64,000 nucleotides of DNA from Deltaproteobacteria bacterium SG8_13 (GCA_001303025.1 LJNK01000022.1:1-64000); one strand, 5' to 3'; shown: positions 26,328 to 34,948, numbered from the stretch's first letter. Notes: generated by a model from the letters alone, not told the origin. Program-made: numbers and translations.

Positions 26328-29048
26328 ATGAGTGCGGTATCCAGCGGGTCAACCATCATGGCATCCAAACGCAAAAAAATGCCGAAGCGCCTCACCGTGA
26401 TCACCACCCACATCAATGCGGATTTCGATGCGGTGGCTTCCATGCTGGCGGCCCAAAAGCTCTATCCAAATTCGGTGGTGGTTTTCCCCGGGTCCCAGGA
26501 GAAAAACCTGAGAAATTTTTTCGTGAATTCAATGGCCTATCTTTTCAACATGGCGGATATCAAGGACATTGACTTCACCGAAATCCGGCGTCTGGTCTTG
26601 GTGGATACCCGGCAACCGCATCGCATCGGCAAGCTGTCGGAACTGCTCAAGATACCGAACCTGGAAGTTCACACCTACGACCATCATCCGGCCAAAGACA
26701 GCGATGTGAAGGCTGATCTGGAACACGTGCGCATCACCGGGGCAACCGTAACCATCCTGACGGAAATTATCGCCGAAAGAAACATCGATATCTCTGCTGA
26801 CGAAGCCACCATCATGTGTCTCGGCATCTACGAAGATACCGGTTCGTTTACCTTTTCCTCCACCACCGAGGCCGATTTCCGGGCAGCCGCTTTCCTGCTT
26901 TCCAAAGGGGCCAACCTGAACATCGTCTCGAGTCTTATCAGCCGAGAGATAAACCCGGAGCAAGTGGGAATTCTCAGCGACATGATCCAGGCGGCCACCC
27001 GCTATAGCATCACCGGGGTTGAAGTGCTGGTCACCTCTGTTTCACGGGACACCTACGTACCGGATTTTGCCTTCCTGGTGCAAAAAATGGTGAAGATGGA
27101 GAACCTCGACGCCATATTCGCCATTGCCCGCATGGAAGATAAGGTATACGTGGTTGCCCGCAGCCGGATCGGGGAAGTGGATGCGGGATCCATTTTAGAA
27201 GAACTGGGCGGAGGCGGGCATCCCTATGCCGCAGCGGCCACCATCAAAAACAGAACCCTGACCCAAGTCGAGCACCAGCTGGTGGATTTGCTCTACAAGA
27301 ACATCCGGTCCCGGCGGCTGGCACGGGATCTGATGTCCTCACCGCCGATTGCCGTCTCTGTCGATACGAACTGCCGTCTGGCCAGTGAAATGCTGACCCG
27401 CTACAACATCAATGCGTTGCTGGTCACCAACCCCTCTTCCAGCGGTGCGGACAACAGCCCCCTGGTGGGTTTCATCACCCGCCAGGTGATCGAAAAAGCC
27501 CTTTTCCACAAGCTCGATCACGTGCCGGTCAGCGAGTACATGACCACCGAGGTCGTCACAGCAGGGCCGGAATCCGATCTAACCGAGATCCAGGAAAAAA
27601 TTATCGAACACAAGCAGCGGATCCTTCCGGTGACGGATCGGAGCCAGATTCTGGGGGTCATCACCCGTACCGACCTGCTCAACATTCTGGTGCGCAAAAA
27701 TGAGTCGGAGGAAGCCTCCTCGCCAGACCCGCTGCTGGCACCGAGTCTGGCCCGCAAACGCCCGATCGCCAAGTTCATGCGCGAGCGGCTTCCGCGGCGA
27801 ATCATCGACCTGCTGAAACAAATCGGTACCACGGCAGACGATATCGGCTTCTCGGCCTACGTGGTGGGCGGCTTCGTGCGGGATTTGTTTCTCTACCGCA
27901 CCAATGAAGACATCGACATCGTGATCGAGGGCGACGGGATCGATTTTGCACGCAAGTTCGCAAAACTGGAAGGCGCCCGTATTCATGCCTATGAAAAATT
28001 CGGCACGGCGGTGGTCACTTTTCCCGATGGATTCAAGATCGATATCGCCTCGGCAAGGATGGAATACTACAAGTTCCCGGCAGCCCTTCCCATCGTTGAG
28101 ATGAGTTCGATCAAACTGGATCTGTACCGCCGCGATTTCACCATCAACTGCCTGGCTATCGGGCTAAATGCCAGTCGGTTCGGCGTTCTGATCGATTTTT
28201 TCTCGGCCCAGAAGGACATCAAAGAAAAAGTGATCCGGGTGCTGCACAACCTGAGCTTTGTGGAAGACCCTACGCGGGTGTTTCGGGCCATCCGGTTTGA
28301 ACAGCGATTTGGCTTTACCGTCGGCAAACTGACGACCGGCCTGATTGAAAACGCGGTGAAGATGGACTTCTTCAAGCGGCTGAGCGGCAAACGCGTTTTT
28401 ACCGAGCTTCGCCAGATTCTGGAGGAGGAAAATCCGACGCCGGCCATGGTCCGGTTGCACGAGTTCGACCTTCTGAAGGTCATCCACCCATCCATTATAT
28501 TAAATAAAGAAATGATCATTTCGTTCAATACGGTCCGCAAGGTGCTGGCATGGTATGATTTGCTTTTTCTGGAAGAATCGTATATGAGGTGGACCGTTTA
28601 TTTTCTGGCCCTGATCCGGCACGTGGACCAAGCCACCACCGAAAAGATCTGCAGGCGTTTTGAGCTGGCGCCCCGACACCGCAGGCTGTTCACTGCTGAA
28701 AGGCTGGAAGCCGAAAGCTGCCTGGCGTGGCTGGAACGCAGCAATAAATTGAAAAACAGCCAGCTCTACAACAAACTGGTCGGTTTCAGAATCGAACTGA
28801 TACTGTACATGATGGCCGTGACGAGGAAAGAGACCGTCAAACGGGCGATATCCCAGTACATCACCGCTCTGCGTTACGTTCGCATTTCCCTGCGGGGCAA
28901 GGATATCAAAAAGATGGGACTCGAGCCCGGCCCGATCTATCGGGAAGTTCTCCATTCGGTTCTGGAAGCCAGGCTGGACGGCAAGTTGAAAACCAGAACC
29001 GACGAGGTTCGGTTCGTTACGCAATATCTGAAAGCTGCAGCCACATAG
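26328..29048 (+). CDS. DHH phosphoesterase-CBS-tRNA nucleotidyltransferase fusion
   Basis: A 906-residue multidomain protein. It begins with a DHH phosphoesterase domain: THINADFDAVASMLAA, LVDTRQPHRIG, TYDHHPAKDSD and EDTGSFTF (about residues 25-170). A DHHA1 domain follows (GGGGHPYAAAATI, about residue 291), then two CBS domains (about residues 325-450). The C-terminal third is a class II poly(A) polymerase/CCA-adding domain: VVGGFVRDLF (about residue 511) and DIDIVIEGDG (about residue 527), with DRRDFTINCLAIGL-type sequence. Such fusions in this group act in tRNA 3'-end synthesis, possibly as A-adding enzymes, with the CBS pair sensing adenine nucleotides (inference). Starts at 26358 or 26379 are equally plausible; no strong ribosome site marks any. 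Confidence 0.9.
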   Translation: MSAVSSGSTIMASKRKKMPKRLTVITTHINADFDAVASMLAAQKLYPNSVVVFPGSQEKNLRNFFVNSMAYLFNMADIKDIDFTEIRRLVLVDTRQPHRIGKLSELLKIPNLEVHTYDHHPAKDSDVKADLEHVRITGATVTILTEIIAERNIDISADEATIMCLGIYEDTGSFTFSSTTEADFRAAAFLLSKGANLNIVSSLISREINPEQVGILSDMIQAATRYSITGVEVLVTSVSRDTYVPDFAFLVQKMVKMENLDAIFAIARMEDKVYVVARSRIGEVDAGSILEELGGGGHPYAAAATIKNRTLTQVEHQLVDLLYKNIRSRRLARDLMSSPPIAVSVDTNCRLASEMLTRYNINALLVTNPSSSGADNSPLVGFITRQVIEKALFHKLDHVPVSEYMTTEVVTAGPESDLTEIQEKIIEHKQRILPVTDRSQILGVITRTDLLNILVRKNESEEASSPDPLLAPSLARKRPIAKFMRERLPRRIIDLLKQIGTTADDIGFSAYVVGGFVRDLFLYRTNEDIDIVIEGDGIDFARKFAKLEGARIHAYEKFGTAVVTFPDGFKIDIASARMEYYKFPAALPIVEMSSIKLDLYRRDFTINCLAIGLNASRFGVLIDFFSAQKDIKEKVIRVLHNLSFVEDPTRVFRAIRFEQRFGFTVGKLTTGLIENAVKMDFFKRLSGKRVFTELRQILEEENPTPAMVRLHEFDLLKVIHPSIILNKEMIISFNTVRKVLAWYDLLFLEESYMRWTVYFLALIRHVDQATTEKICRRFELAPRHRRLFTAERLEAESCLAWLERSNKLKNSQLYNKLVGFRIELILYMMAVTRKETVKRAISQYITALRYVRISLRGKDIKKMGLEPGPIYREVLHSVLEARLDGKLKTRTDEVRFVTQYLKAAAT

Positions 29049-29297
29049 ACGCCGCAACAATGGCGGGTGCAGCGTGCTGATACGGGCTGATGGTTCCAGG
29101 AGTTGCGAATCGTTTGGACCTGCTTTCCCCGGGATGCTGCCGGTTGCAACCGTCAAGCCGATGGCATGGACATCCCGGGGATATTTTCGACCAGATTCTT
29201 GCATGAAGCCGGCATGAACATTGGCTTCGTTTCGATGGCGGCTGCCTCTGCCCGATCAACGGGCTCGGCGGCCGTCGATGATACCGGGAGATAAGTA
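29049..29297. other. trpS leader region with long-range inverted repeat
   Basis: About 250 bases precede trpS. A perfect 10-base inverted repeat, CCCCGGGATG at 29127-29136 and CATCCCGGGG at 29171-29180, encloses 34 bases that contain the palindrome CGGTTGCAACCG. Together they could form a long stem with an inner hairpin. No T-box consensus (AGGGTGG-ACCGCG) is present. Confidence 0.45.
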
Positions 29298-30284
29298 ATG
29301 AAACCGAAAAAGCGCGTTCTGAGCGGCATGCGGCCGACCGGACCCCTTCACCTGGGCAACCTGTTGGGGGCCCTCTCCAACTGGGTGCGGATGCAGGAAG
29401 AGTATGACTGCTTCTTTTTCATCGCCGATTGGCATGCTCTGACCAGTGATTATGAAAAACCGGATTCGATCAAAGGCTACATTCGCGAGATGATGATCGA
29501 CTGGCTCAGCGTCGGCCTGACACCTGAAAAGAGCACGCTGTTTGTCCAGTCCGATATCAAGGAAACCGCCGAACTCAGCTTGCTGCTTTCGATGATCACC
29601 CCCGTTCCCTGGTTGGAGCGGAATCCAACTTACAAAGATCAAATCGCACAGCTTGCCAACAAGGACCTCTCGACATTCGGCTTTCTCGGATACCCGGTGC
29701 TGCAGGCCGCTGATATCATTATGTACAAAGCCAACGGGGTGCCGGTCGGGGTCGATCAGGTTCCGCATGTGGAGATCACCCGCGAAATTGCTCGGCGTTT
29801 CAATTATCTGTATACGAACGTGTTCCCCGAACCGGATGCGATTTTGACCGAGACACCTAAAATCCTTGGCCTCGACCGGCGCAAGATGAGCAAGAGCTAC
29901 AACAATGCCATTTACCTCTCCGACAGTCCCGATGCGATTTCCGAAAAGGTCGGCCAGATGATCACCGATCCACAACGGGCCCGCCGCAGCGATCCGGGAG
30001 ACCCCGATGTATGCAACGTGTTCAGCTTCCATAAGCTGTACACCGATCCGCAAACGGTCACCGAAATCGATGCCCAGTGCCGATCGGCGGAGATCGGGTG
30101 CGTGGAATGCAAAAAAATCATGGCACGGAATCTGGTCGAAGCACTCGCTCCGATTCGTGAAAAGCGCGCGTTTTATGTCGATCGACCCGATCTGGTGGAG
30201 CAGATCATCTCCGAAGGCGGCCACCGCGCCCGGCAGGTGGCTGAGCTGACAATGAAGGAAGTCCGCGCGGCGATCAAGATCTAA
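29298..30284 (+). CDS. trpS: Tryptophanyl-tRNA synthetase
   Basis: Charges tRNA-Trp. The 328 residues match bacterial TrpRS length. The class I signatures are clear: RPTGPLHLGNLLGALSNW (HIGH-type motif, about residue 12) and RRKMSKSYNNAIYLSD (KMSKS, about residue 196). ADIIMYKANGVPVGVDQVPHVEITREIARRFN is the conserved tryptophan-binding stretch. It is followed by scpA after only 2 bases, forming a trpS-scpA-scpB string. Confidence 0.96.
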   Translation: MKPKKRVLSGMRPTGPLHLGNLLGALSNWVRMQEEYDCFFFIADWHALTSDYEKPDSIKGYIREMMIDWLSVGLTPEKSTLFVQSDIKETAELSLLLSMITPVPWLERNPTYKDQIAQLANKDLSTFGFLGYPVLQAADIIMYKANGVPVGVDQVPHVEITREIARRFNYLYTNVFPEPDAILTETPKILGLDRRKMSKSYNNAIYLSDSPDAISEKVGQMITDPQRARRSDPGDPDVCNVFSFHKLYTDPQTVTEIDAQCRSAEIGCVECKKIMARNLVEALAPIREKRAFYVDRPDLVEQIISEGGHRARQVAELTMKEVRAAIKI

Positions 30285-30286
30285 CG

Positions 30287-31003
30287 ATGACCGAACAAGG
30301 CTACCAGGTTAAATTAACGGATGTGTTCGAAGGTCCCATGGACCTGCTGCTTCACCTTATCAAGAAAAACGAGGTAAACATCTACGACATTCCCATCGCC
30401 GAAATCACCAAGCAGTATCTTCAATACCTGGAATGGATGAAAGCCTTGAACATCGATTTTGCCGGTGAGTTTATCGTTATGGCGTCGACCTTGGCGCAGG
30501 TGAAATCTCGCATGCTGCTGCCGATCGCCTCCGACCTGGAAGGCGAGGAGGAAGACCCGCGGATGGAGATTGTACGGCCACTGACAGAGTATCTGCAGAT
30601 GAAATCGGCCGCTGAAGTACTGGCGCAACGGACGCTGCTCGGTGAGGGCACCTTCACCCGCACCAGCGGGGAAGTGCGCCAGCTTTTCGCTCAGGATGAC
30701 CAGCTGATTCAGATCGGGCTGTTCGAGCTGATCGACGCCTTCCAGCAGATTTTGATCAAATTTGACCCGGAAGACCGCCTCGATCTGACGGCCGATCGAA
30801 TTTCCGTAAAAGACCGAATCACCGAACTGGTGGACATGTTCGAGAAAAAGGAGTCCCTGACCTTCGAGGAACTGTTTTCGCAGCGTCCCAACCGCACGGA
30901 GGTGATCGTCACTTTCCTGGCCATTCTGGAGATGGTGAAGCTCGCTCTCATCCGCCTGGCCCAGCATTCCCAGACCGGGGTAATACGGCTCTTTTACCAA
31001 TGA
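30287..31003 (+). CDS. scpA: Segregation and condensation protein A (ScpA)
   Basis: ScpA is the kleisin that bridges SMC heads and, with ScpB, forms the bacterial condensin. The 238-residue protein starts YQVKLTDVFEGPMDLLLHLIKKNEVNIYDIPIAEITKQYL, the canonical ScpA N-terminus, then FIVMASTLAQVKSRMLLP. The C-terminal winged-helix has FEELFSQRPNRTEVIVTFLAILEMVKLALIRLAQ. Its stop overlaps the scpB start by 4 bases (ATGA), the usual arrangement. No smc gene is in the window. Confidence 0.95.
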   Translation: MTEQGYQVKLTDVFEGPMDLLLHLIKKNEVNIYDIPIAEITKQYLQYLEWMKALNIDFAGEFIVMASTLAQVKSRMLLPIASDLEGEEEDPRMEIVRPLTEYLQMKSAAEVLAQRTLLGEGTFTRTSGEVRQLFAQDDQLIQIGLFELIDAFQQILIKFDPEDRLDLTADRISVKDRITELVDMFEKKESLTFEELFSQRPNRTEVIVTFLAILEMVKLALIRLAQHSQTGVIRLFYQ

Positions 31004-31713
31004 TGGAAGATCTGAAAAATATTGTCGAAAGCATCCTGTTCGTCGCCGAAGAACCGCTGACCGTCGATCGGATCAAACGGGTCGTGGTTGAAGCCGACAC
31101 CAGCGAGATTCTCGATGCACTGAGGGAACTGGCCCGGGAATACGACGCAAGGCAGGGGGGATTTTACCTGCGGGAAGTCGCCGGCGGCTTTCAGTTCCGT
31201 ACCCGACCGGATTACACCGAGTGGGTCAAGCGACTGCTGGCGCCAAAACCTCCAAGGCTCAGCCGGGCGGCACTGGAAACCCTGGCCATTATCGCCTACA
31301 AGCAGCCGATCATCCGCAGCGACGTCGAGCACCTCCGCGGTGTGGACTGCGGTGGGGTTTTACGGGCACTTCTGGAACGCAACCTCATTCGGGTTCTTGG
31401 GCGTAAGAACATCCCCGGCAGGCCGCTGATCTACGGAACCACCCGGCGATTTCTGGAAGTATTCGATTTAAAAGACCTCAAGGACCTGCCTTCACCGGAG
31501 GAGATTGAATCGGTTGCCAAAGAAAAATTTGACCTGACCGACGATTCGGAACTGTCCGACAACGATGAACCGGAGGCTCCGGATGGCCCCGAATACGAAT
31601 CCGCTGAATCGCCGACCGACGATCCGCCTTCAGCAGCGGCCGATCAGCAGCAATTCGACACCGTTGCCGCAGAGAATGAAGCCGTTACGAAAAACGGGCG
31701 AAAAAATCCTTGA
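31000..31713 (+). CDS. scpB: Segregation and condensation protein B (ScpB)
   Basis: ScpB dimers bind ScpA within the SMC complex. Residues 1-180 form the two winged-helix domains: MEDLKNIVESILFVAEEPLTVDRI, GGFYLREVAGGFQFRTRPDY, LSRAALETLAIIAYKQPIIRSDVEHLRGVDCGGVLRALLERNLI and GRPLIYGTTRRFLEVFDLKDLKDLPS are all ScpB signatures. The last 50 or so residues form an acidic, low-complexity tail (SELSDNDEPEAPDGPEYESAES) longer than in most ScpB proteins. Confidence 0.95.
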   Translation: MMEDLKNIVESILFVAEEPLTVDRIKRVVVEADTSEILDALRELAREYDARQGGFYLREVAGGFQFRTRPDYTEWVKRLLAPKPPRLSRAALETLAIIAYKQPIIRSDVEHLRGVDCGGVLRALLERNLIRVLGRKNIPGRPLIYGTTRRFLEVFDLKDLKDLPSPEEIESVAKEKFDLTDDSELSDNDEPEAPDGPEYESAESPTDDPPSAAADQQQFDTVAAENEAVTKNGRKNP

Positions 31714-31738
31714 CTTCGCAGATGATAACCCACTATGT
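31710..31738 (+). promoter_or_regulatory. Possible promoter for the IHF/HU gene
   Basis: TTGACT (31710-31715), 17 bases, CTATGT (31733-31738); with an 18-base spacer the -10 reads TATGTT. It overlaps the scpB stop and would give a leader of about 70 bases before the IHF-like gene. Confidence 0.35.
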
Positions 31739-31813
31739 TTACCCCGTTTTTGTCGATGTGGAATTGCAGCCGTTACCCTGCTATCTTGGGCATGAATGGA
31801 TGAAGGAGACCGA

Positions 31814-32089
31814 ATGAATCGCTCGGGCGTGATCAGCGTACTGAAGGAAGAGTCGAATTTAAGTCGCAAAGAGGCAGAAAAAATCACGGAGGTTTTCTTC
31901 AACGCCATCGAAGAGACGCTGGTCAGGGGTGAACGGGTTGAAATCAGGGGATTCGGCAGCTTTACGGTAAATGAGTACAAATCGTATACCGGCCGCAATC
32001 CGAAAACCGGCGTGCAGATAGACGTACCGGCCAAAAAACTCCCCTTTTTTAAAGTCGGCAAAGAGTTGAAGGATCGCGTCGACTACTAA
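31814..32089 (+). CDS. Integration host factor/HU-family DNA-bending protein
   Basis: A 91-residue nucleoid protein that bends DNA and assists transcription, recombination and replication initiation. It contains LKEESNLSRKEAEKITEVFFNAIEETL (dimerisation helices), VEIRGFGSFTVNEYKSYTGRNPKTG (saddle, with the GRNPKTG intercalating arm) and VPAKKLPFFKVGKELKDRV. ATG 31814 is chosen because AAGGAG lies 7 bases upstream; the track start at 31796 lacks a ribosome site. The sequence is closer to IHF beta/alpha of deltaproteobacteria than to HU, but the subunit cannot be fixed. Confidence 0.9.
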   Translation: MNRSGVISVLKEESNLSRKEAEKITEVFFNAIEETLVRGERVEIRGFGSFTVNEYKSYTGRNPKTGVQIDVPAKKLPFFKVGKELKDRVDY

Positions 32090-32104
32090 GCTTGGTTTGT
32101 GCAC

Positions 32105-32179
32105 GGGCGGTTAACTCAGCGGGAGAGTGCTACCCTCACACGGTAGAAGTCGCTGGTTCAAATCCAGCACCGCCTACCA
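32105..32179 (+). tRNA. tRNA-Val (anticodon CAC)
   Basis: A full cloverleaf can be drawn. The acceptor stem is GGGCGGT with ACCGCCT, closed by a G-T first pair. The D-arm is ACTCAGCGGGAGAGT. The anticodon arm is CTACC-CTCACAC-GGTAG, giving anticodon CAC (valine, codon GUG). The T-arm is GCTGG-TTCAAAT-CCAGC. The discriminator is A and the CCA end is encoded. It lies 15 bases after the IHF-like stop and is followed at once by a strong terminator. Confidence 0.95.
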
Positions 32180-32186
32180 ATTCGGT

Positions 32187-32224
32187 AAAAAGGGCTCATG
32201 GCAGCTGCCATGAGCCCTTTTTTT
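32187..32224 (+). terminator. Strong intrinsic terminator after tRNA-Val
   Basis: The near-perfect stem AGGGCTCATGGC / GCCATGAGCCCT around a minimal loop is flanked by AAAA on the left and TTTTTTT on the right. It can work in both directions, ending the IHF/tRNA transcript and the convergent PilZ gene transcript. Confidence 0.9.
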
Positions 32225-32282
32225 ATGCAAAAATGATTGTCAAAAAGCCCAGCGCTCTGTTGGCCGCCCGCCGTCTTGTCGA

Positions 32283-32771
32283 TCATCCGAACATGTAGAA
32301 ACCGAGCGCTTTATCGGAGGGGTCGGACGCATGCACGGAGGTGAACGCCACACCCAGTTCCTGTCCGAATATTTTCTTGATTTCAACCTCCTTGCGGATC
32401 AGCGATCGGTTGGTATCGTCAAGGTGAAATTCGATCATGAGCCGATCACCGACGGCATAAGCGGGATTGTCGTTCAGCTTGATTTTCAATCCGGAGCGCG
32501 AAAGGTCGACAACCTTCATATACCCTTTGTCCGTCGGTCGTCCGTCGACCAGCAGCGTAAAAGTGCCCGGCAGGTCTACAACCTTTCGGTACTGGCCCCG
32601 TCTTTCAATGACTACCAGGTACCGGTGACCGCAACGCTTGCATTTGACTTTGACGCGGTCCACCGTCTCCAGTTCTTTGTGCTGGGCAACGTTTACTACC
32701 CGCGGGTATTCGCATTGCGGGCAGGTGAAGGTCACCATTTTGCTGCTGCTTATGTAAACTTTCTGAACCAT
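32283..32771 (-). CDS. Zinc-ribbon PilZ-domain protein
   Basis: A 162-residue protein probably binding cyclic di-GMP. The N-terminus has a zinc-ribbon-like pair, CPQC (about residue 17) and CKRC (about residue 44). The PilZ domain follows, with a degenerate ERRGQYRK switch (consensus RxxxR) and VVDLSRSGLKIKL (the DxSxxG motif, about residue 90). ATG 32771 is chosen over the track start at 32885 because it lies below the predicted promoter and begins the conserved part. The partner or output is unknown. It is divergent from the FlgT-like gene. Confidence 0.75.
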   Translation of the reverse strand: MVQKVYISSSKMVTFTCPQCEYPRVVNVAQHKELETVDRVKVKCKRCGHRYLVVIERRGQYRKVVDLPGTFTLLVDGRPTDKGYMKVVDLSRSGLKIKLNDNPAYAVGDRLMIEFHLDDTNRSLIRKEVEIKKIFGQELGVAFTSVHASDPSDKALGFYMFG

Positions 32772-32831
32772 TGTTCCCGACCGACGGTCGCAGGGCCTGC
32801 ACCAGGATGGGATGTTTGACTTAAAGCTTGA

Positions 32832-32860
32832 AGTATAAATCATGTTTACCGAAAAATCAA
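32832..32860 (-). promoter_or_regulatory. Predicted sigma-70 promoter for the zinc-ribbon PilZ gene
   Basis: Minus-strand TTGATT (32860-32855), 17-base spacer, TATACT (32837-32832), about 60 bases before the ATG at 32771. It lies back to back with the rightward promoter at 32865-32893. Confidence 0.55.
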
Positions 32861-32864
32861 TTGA

Positions 32865-32893
32865 TTGACAAAACCGCGAAAACATAATAAATT
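32865..32893 (+). promoter_or_regulatory. Predicted sigma-70 promoter for the FlgT-like gene
   Basis: TTGACA (32865-32870), 17-base spacer, TAAATT (32888-32893), about 105 bases before the ATG at 32998. The two divergent promoters are only 4 bases apart at their -35 ends, so one regulator could control both. Confidence 0.5.
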
Positions 32894-32997
32894 ATATTGG
32901 TTACACACCTATGCGCTTCGGTTGTTCCTTCCGGCAACCATCCATCCGTTCGCCGTTTGCTTTTGCCCGGAGGCACACCAAGGGAGACTCGGTCATC

Positions 32998-34137
32998 ATG
33001 ATCAAGGTCAGAAGCAGATTTGCAGCGGCACCATTCATCGGTCTCATGTCGCTGCTGATATGGCTGGTTTCGCCTGTATATGCCCAGCAGCAGGCCGGCG
33101 ACATCACGGTGGATGCGGAGGGGATCGGCACCTCGCAAAAGGATGCCACGCTGAAGGCGAAGCGGGAGGCGGTGGAGACCGGAATCGGAACGGTTCTCAT
33201 TTCCCAGACCGAAATCAAGAACTATGAGCTGCAGAAGGATGTCATCCTCACCCGAACCCTCGGATCCGTGAAATCCTACGAGTTGCTGGAGGAAATCCGC
33301 AAGCCGGACATGACGGTCTTCGTTAAGATCAGGGCCACCGTTTCACTGGCAGGCATCAAGGAAGACCTGGCAGCGTTGAAAATCCTGCTCGAATCGATGG
33401 ACAAACCCCGCATGATGGTTGTCGTGGAAGAGGCGGGTGGCCATGGTGCCGAAAGCGCCATCGTCGACTATCTCAACTCCAAAGAGTTTGAACTGGTCGA
33501 CCCGGCAGTGGTGGCGGCACTGATGAAAAAGGAATCGGATCTCGTAAACAGGGCCGCCGCAGGGGATCCGGCTGCTGCCGCCAGGATCGGCAGCGAAAAT
33601 GGCGCCGAATTCATCCTTGCCGGTCGCGTCACCAAAAGCGCCGCGGGAAGCGACGTGTTGAAGGGCACCGGTTTGATATCCGGGCAGGCTTCCATCGCTG
33701 CAAAGGTGATCAACTGCTCCAATGCAAAGATCATTGCCGCCAAAACGGCCCAGAGTGCTGCAGCGCATCTTTCCGCTGAGGTTGCGGCAGCCATGGCCGC
33801 TGAAAAGGCCGGCCGGAAGTTGATGGACGCAGCGCTTTTCGAGGCGATCGTCGCCTCCTTCCAGGACACGCTCAACAATGGGCTTCCTCTGGATATTACC
33901 ATCGAGCCGGTATCCTCTTACAAGCAGCAGAAGGCCCTGCAGGGACATTTCCGGGATATTGAAGATGTCGTCTCCGTCAATAAGCGCAGTTACGGCAACG
34001 GTCGGCTGAAACTCACTGTCTTCTTTAAGGGCAGTGCCGATTCGTTCAGTGACGCTGTGGACGGCACGACCTTTATGGGCAAAACCCTTTCTGTCATTGA
34101 AGTGGAAGGCAGCCGGATCGGCATTCAACTCAATTAG
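32998..34137 (+). CDS. Exported FlgT N-domain/TolB-like protein
   Basis: A 379-residue secreted protein. The signal peptide is MIKVRSRFAAAPFIGLMSLLIWLVSPVYAQQ (cleavage after AQ, about residue 29). Next comes ITVDAEGIGTSQKDATLKAKREAVETGIGTVLISQTE, which resembles the N-terminal domain of the flagellar outer-membrane protein FlgT and LPP20-type proteins. The middle, MMVVVEEAGGHGAESAIVDYLNSKEFELVDP, resembles TolB-N/CsgG folds, and the C-terminus is a small alpha-beta domain. ATG 32998 is chosen because AGGGAGA lies upstream and it starts the signal peptide. It is probably periplasmic or outer-membrane associated. A flagellar role is not supported by any neighbour. Confidence 0.7.
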   Translation: MIKVRSRFAAAPFIGLMSLLIWLVSPVYAQQQAGDITVDAEGIGTSQKDATLKAKREAVETGIGTVLISQTEIKNYELQKDVILTRTLGSVKSYELLEEIRKPDMTVFVKIRATVSLAGIKEDLAALKILLESMDKPRMMVVVEEAGGHGAESAIVDYLNSKEFELVDPAVVAALMKKESDLVNRAAAGDPAAAARIGSENGAEFILAGRVTKSAAGSDVLKGTGLISGQASIAAKVINCSNAKIIAAKTAQSAAAHLSAEVAAAMAAEKAGRKLMDAALFEAIVASFQDTLNNGLPLDITIEPVSSYKQQKALQGHFRDIEDVVSVNKRSYGNGRLKLTVFFKGSADSFSDAVDGTTFMGKTLSVIEVEGSRIGIQLN

Positions 34138-34243
34138 CTTCAAACAGGGATCGGGACCTTACCGGTGCGCTTTTCATGACCGCAGGGTACCTGTTCACAA
34201 ACTGCAGCGGCAGATCGCCGTTTTTTGCCGGAGGTAGGCGGGC

Positions 34244-34804
34244 ATGCGAGAATCTGAAGCCAAGCTGGAAATCTACAGTATCATCCCCAAGCTTTTCCGA
34301 CTGATCAACGAACTGTCGGAAGACCAGCAAATGATGATCTTTAAGCAGGTTTCCAGGGGAAACCTGAAGAAACACCTTTTCAAAGCCGTTATCGACATGA
34401 CCGATGTGCAGCAGATGAATCTGCTCAAGCAACTGGAATCCCGTGCGGTAGACAATACCGATGTCCGCACTGTCAGTCTGGATGAGGATGAAGATTCTTC
34501 CATGCGCGGTCACCGCCGCAAACGCTGCTTGCTGAACGTAACCTACAGCTCTGAAGGAAAAGAATACAAAGATTACATCCTCGATATCAGCAGCGTCGGG
34601 GTTTTTATCGAAACCGAAGAAACCTTCAACGTCGGCCAGCAAATCATTTTGAACTTTACACTGCCCAACTACCAGCAACCGTTGAAACTCGACTCCAGCG
34701 TCGCCTGGATCGGGCACAGGGGTATCGGTGTCAAGTTCAAACACCTTTCACCGTATCAGGAAGAAATCATTCATTCCTATATCGAAAAGGAGGAGCGGGC
34801 ATAA
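34244..34804 (+). CDS. PilZ-domain protein
   Basis: A 186-residue protein. The first 85 residues are helical (IYSIIPKLFRLINELSEDQQMMIFKQV) with a repeated sub-motif: QQMMIFKQVSRGNLKKHLF and QQMNLLKQLESRAV look like two copies of one helical unit. The C-terminal PilZ domain has RGHRRKRCLLNVTY (RRxxR-type cyclic di-GMP switch, about residue 88) and ILDISSVGVFIET (DxSxxG, about residue 119). Both binding motifs are intact, better than in the zinc-ribbon paralogue nearby. It lies 106 bases after the FlgT-like gene in the same direction. Confidence 0.82.
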   Translation: MRESEAKLEIYSIIPKLFRLINELSEDQQMMIFKQVSRGNLKKHLFKAVIDMTDVQQMNLLKQLESRAVDNTDVRTVSLDEDEDSSMRGHRRKRCLLNVTYSSEGKEYKDYILDISSVGVFIETEETFNVGQQIILNFTLPNYQQPLKLDSSVAWIGHRGIGVKFKHLSPYQEEIIHSYIEKEERA

Positions 34805-34948
34805 TGTATGATTAATTCGATACACCGAACCGCCCGCCAGCGTGCCCTGAACCCCTGACAGCACGTGCTGCAGCCGCCTCGAGAATACCGATATAGCCGC
34901 CCCCTATCACCGTTGTCCGTCCATTGCCGCCACCGCTGTCTATTCCCC

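Noticed and set aside
29049-29297. T-box riboswitch before trpS
   Set aside because: The conserved AGGGTGG-ACCGCG T-box sequence is missing, although the region is structured.
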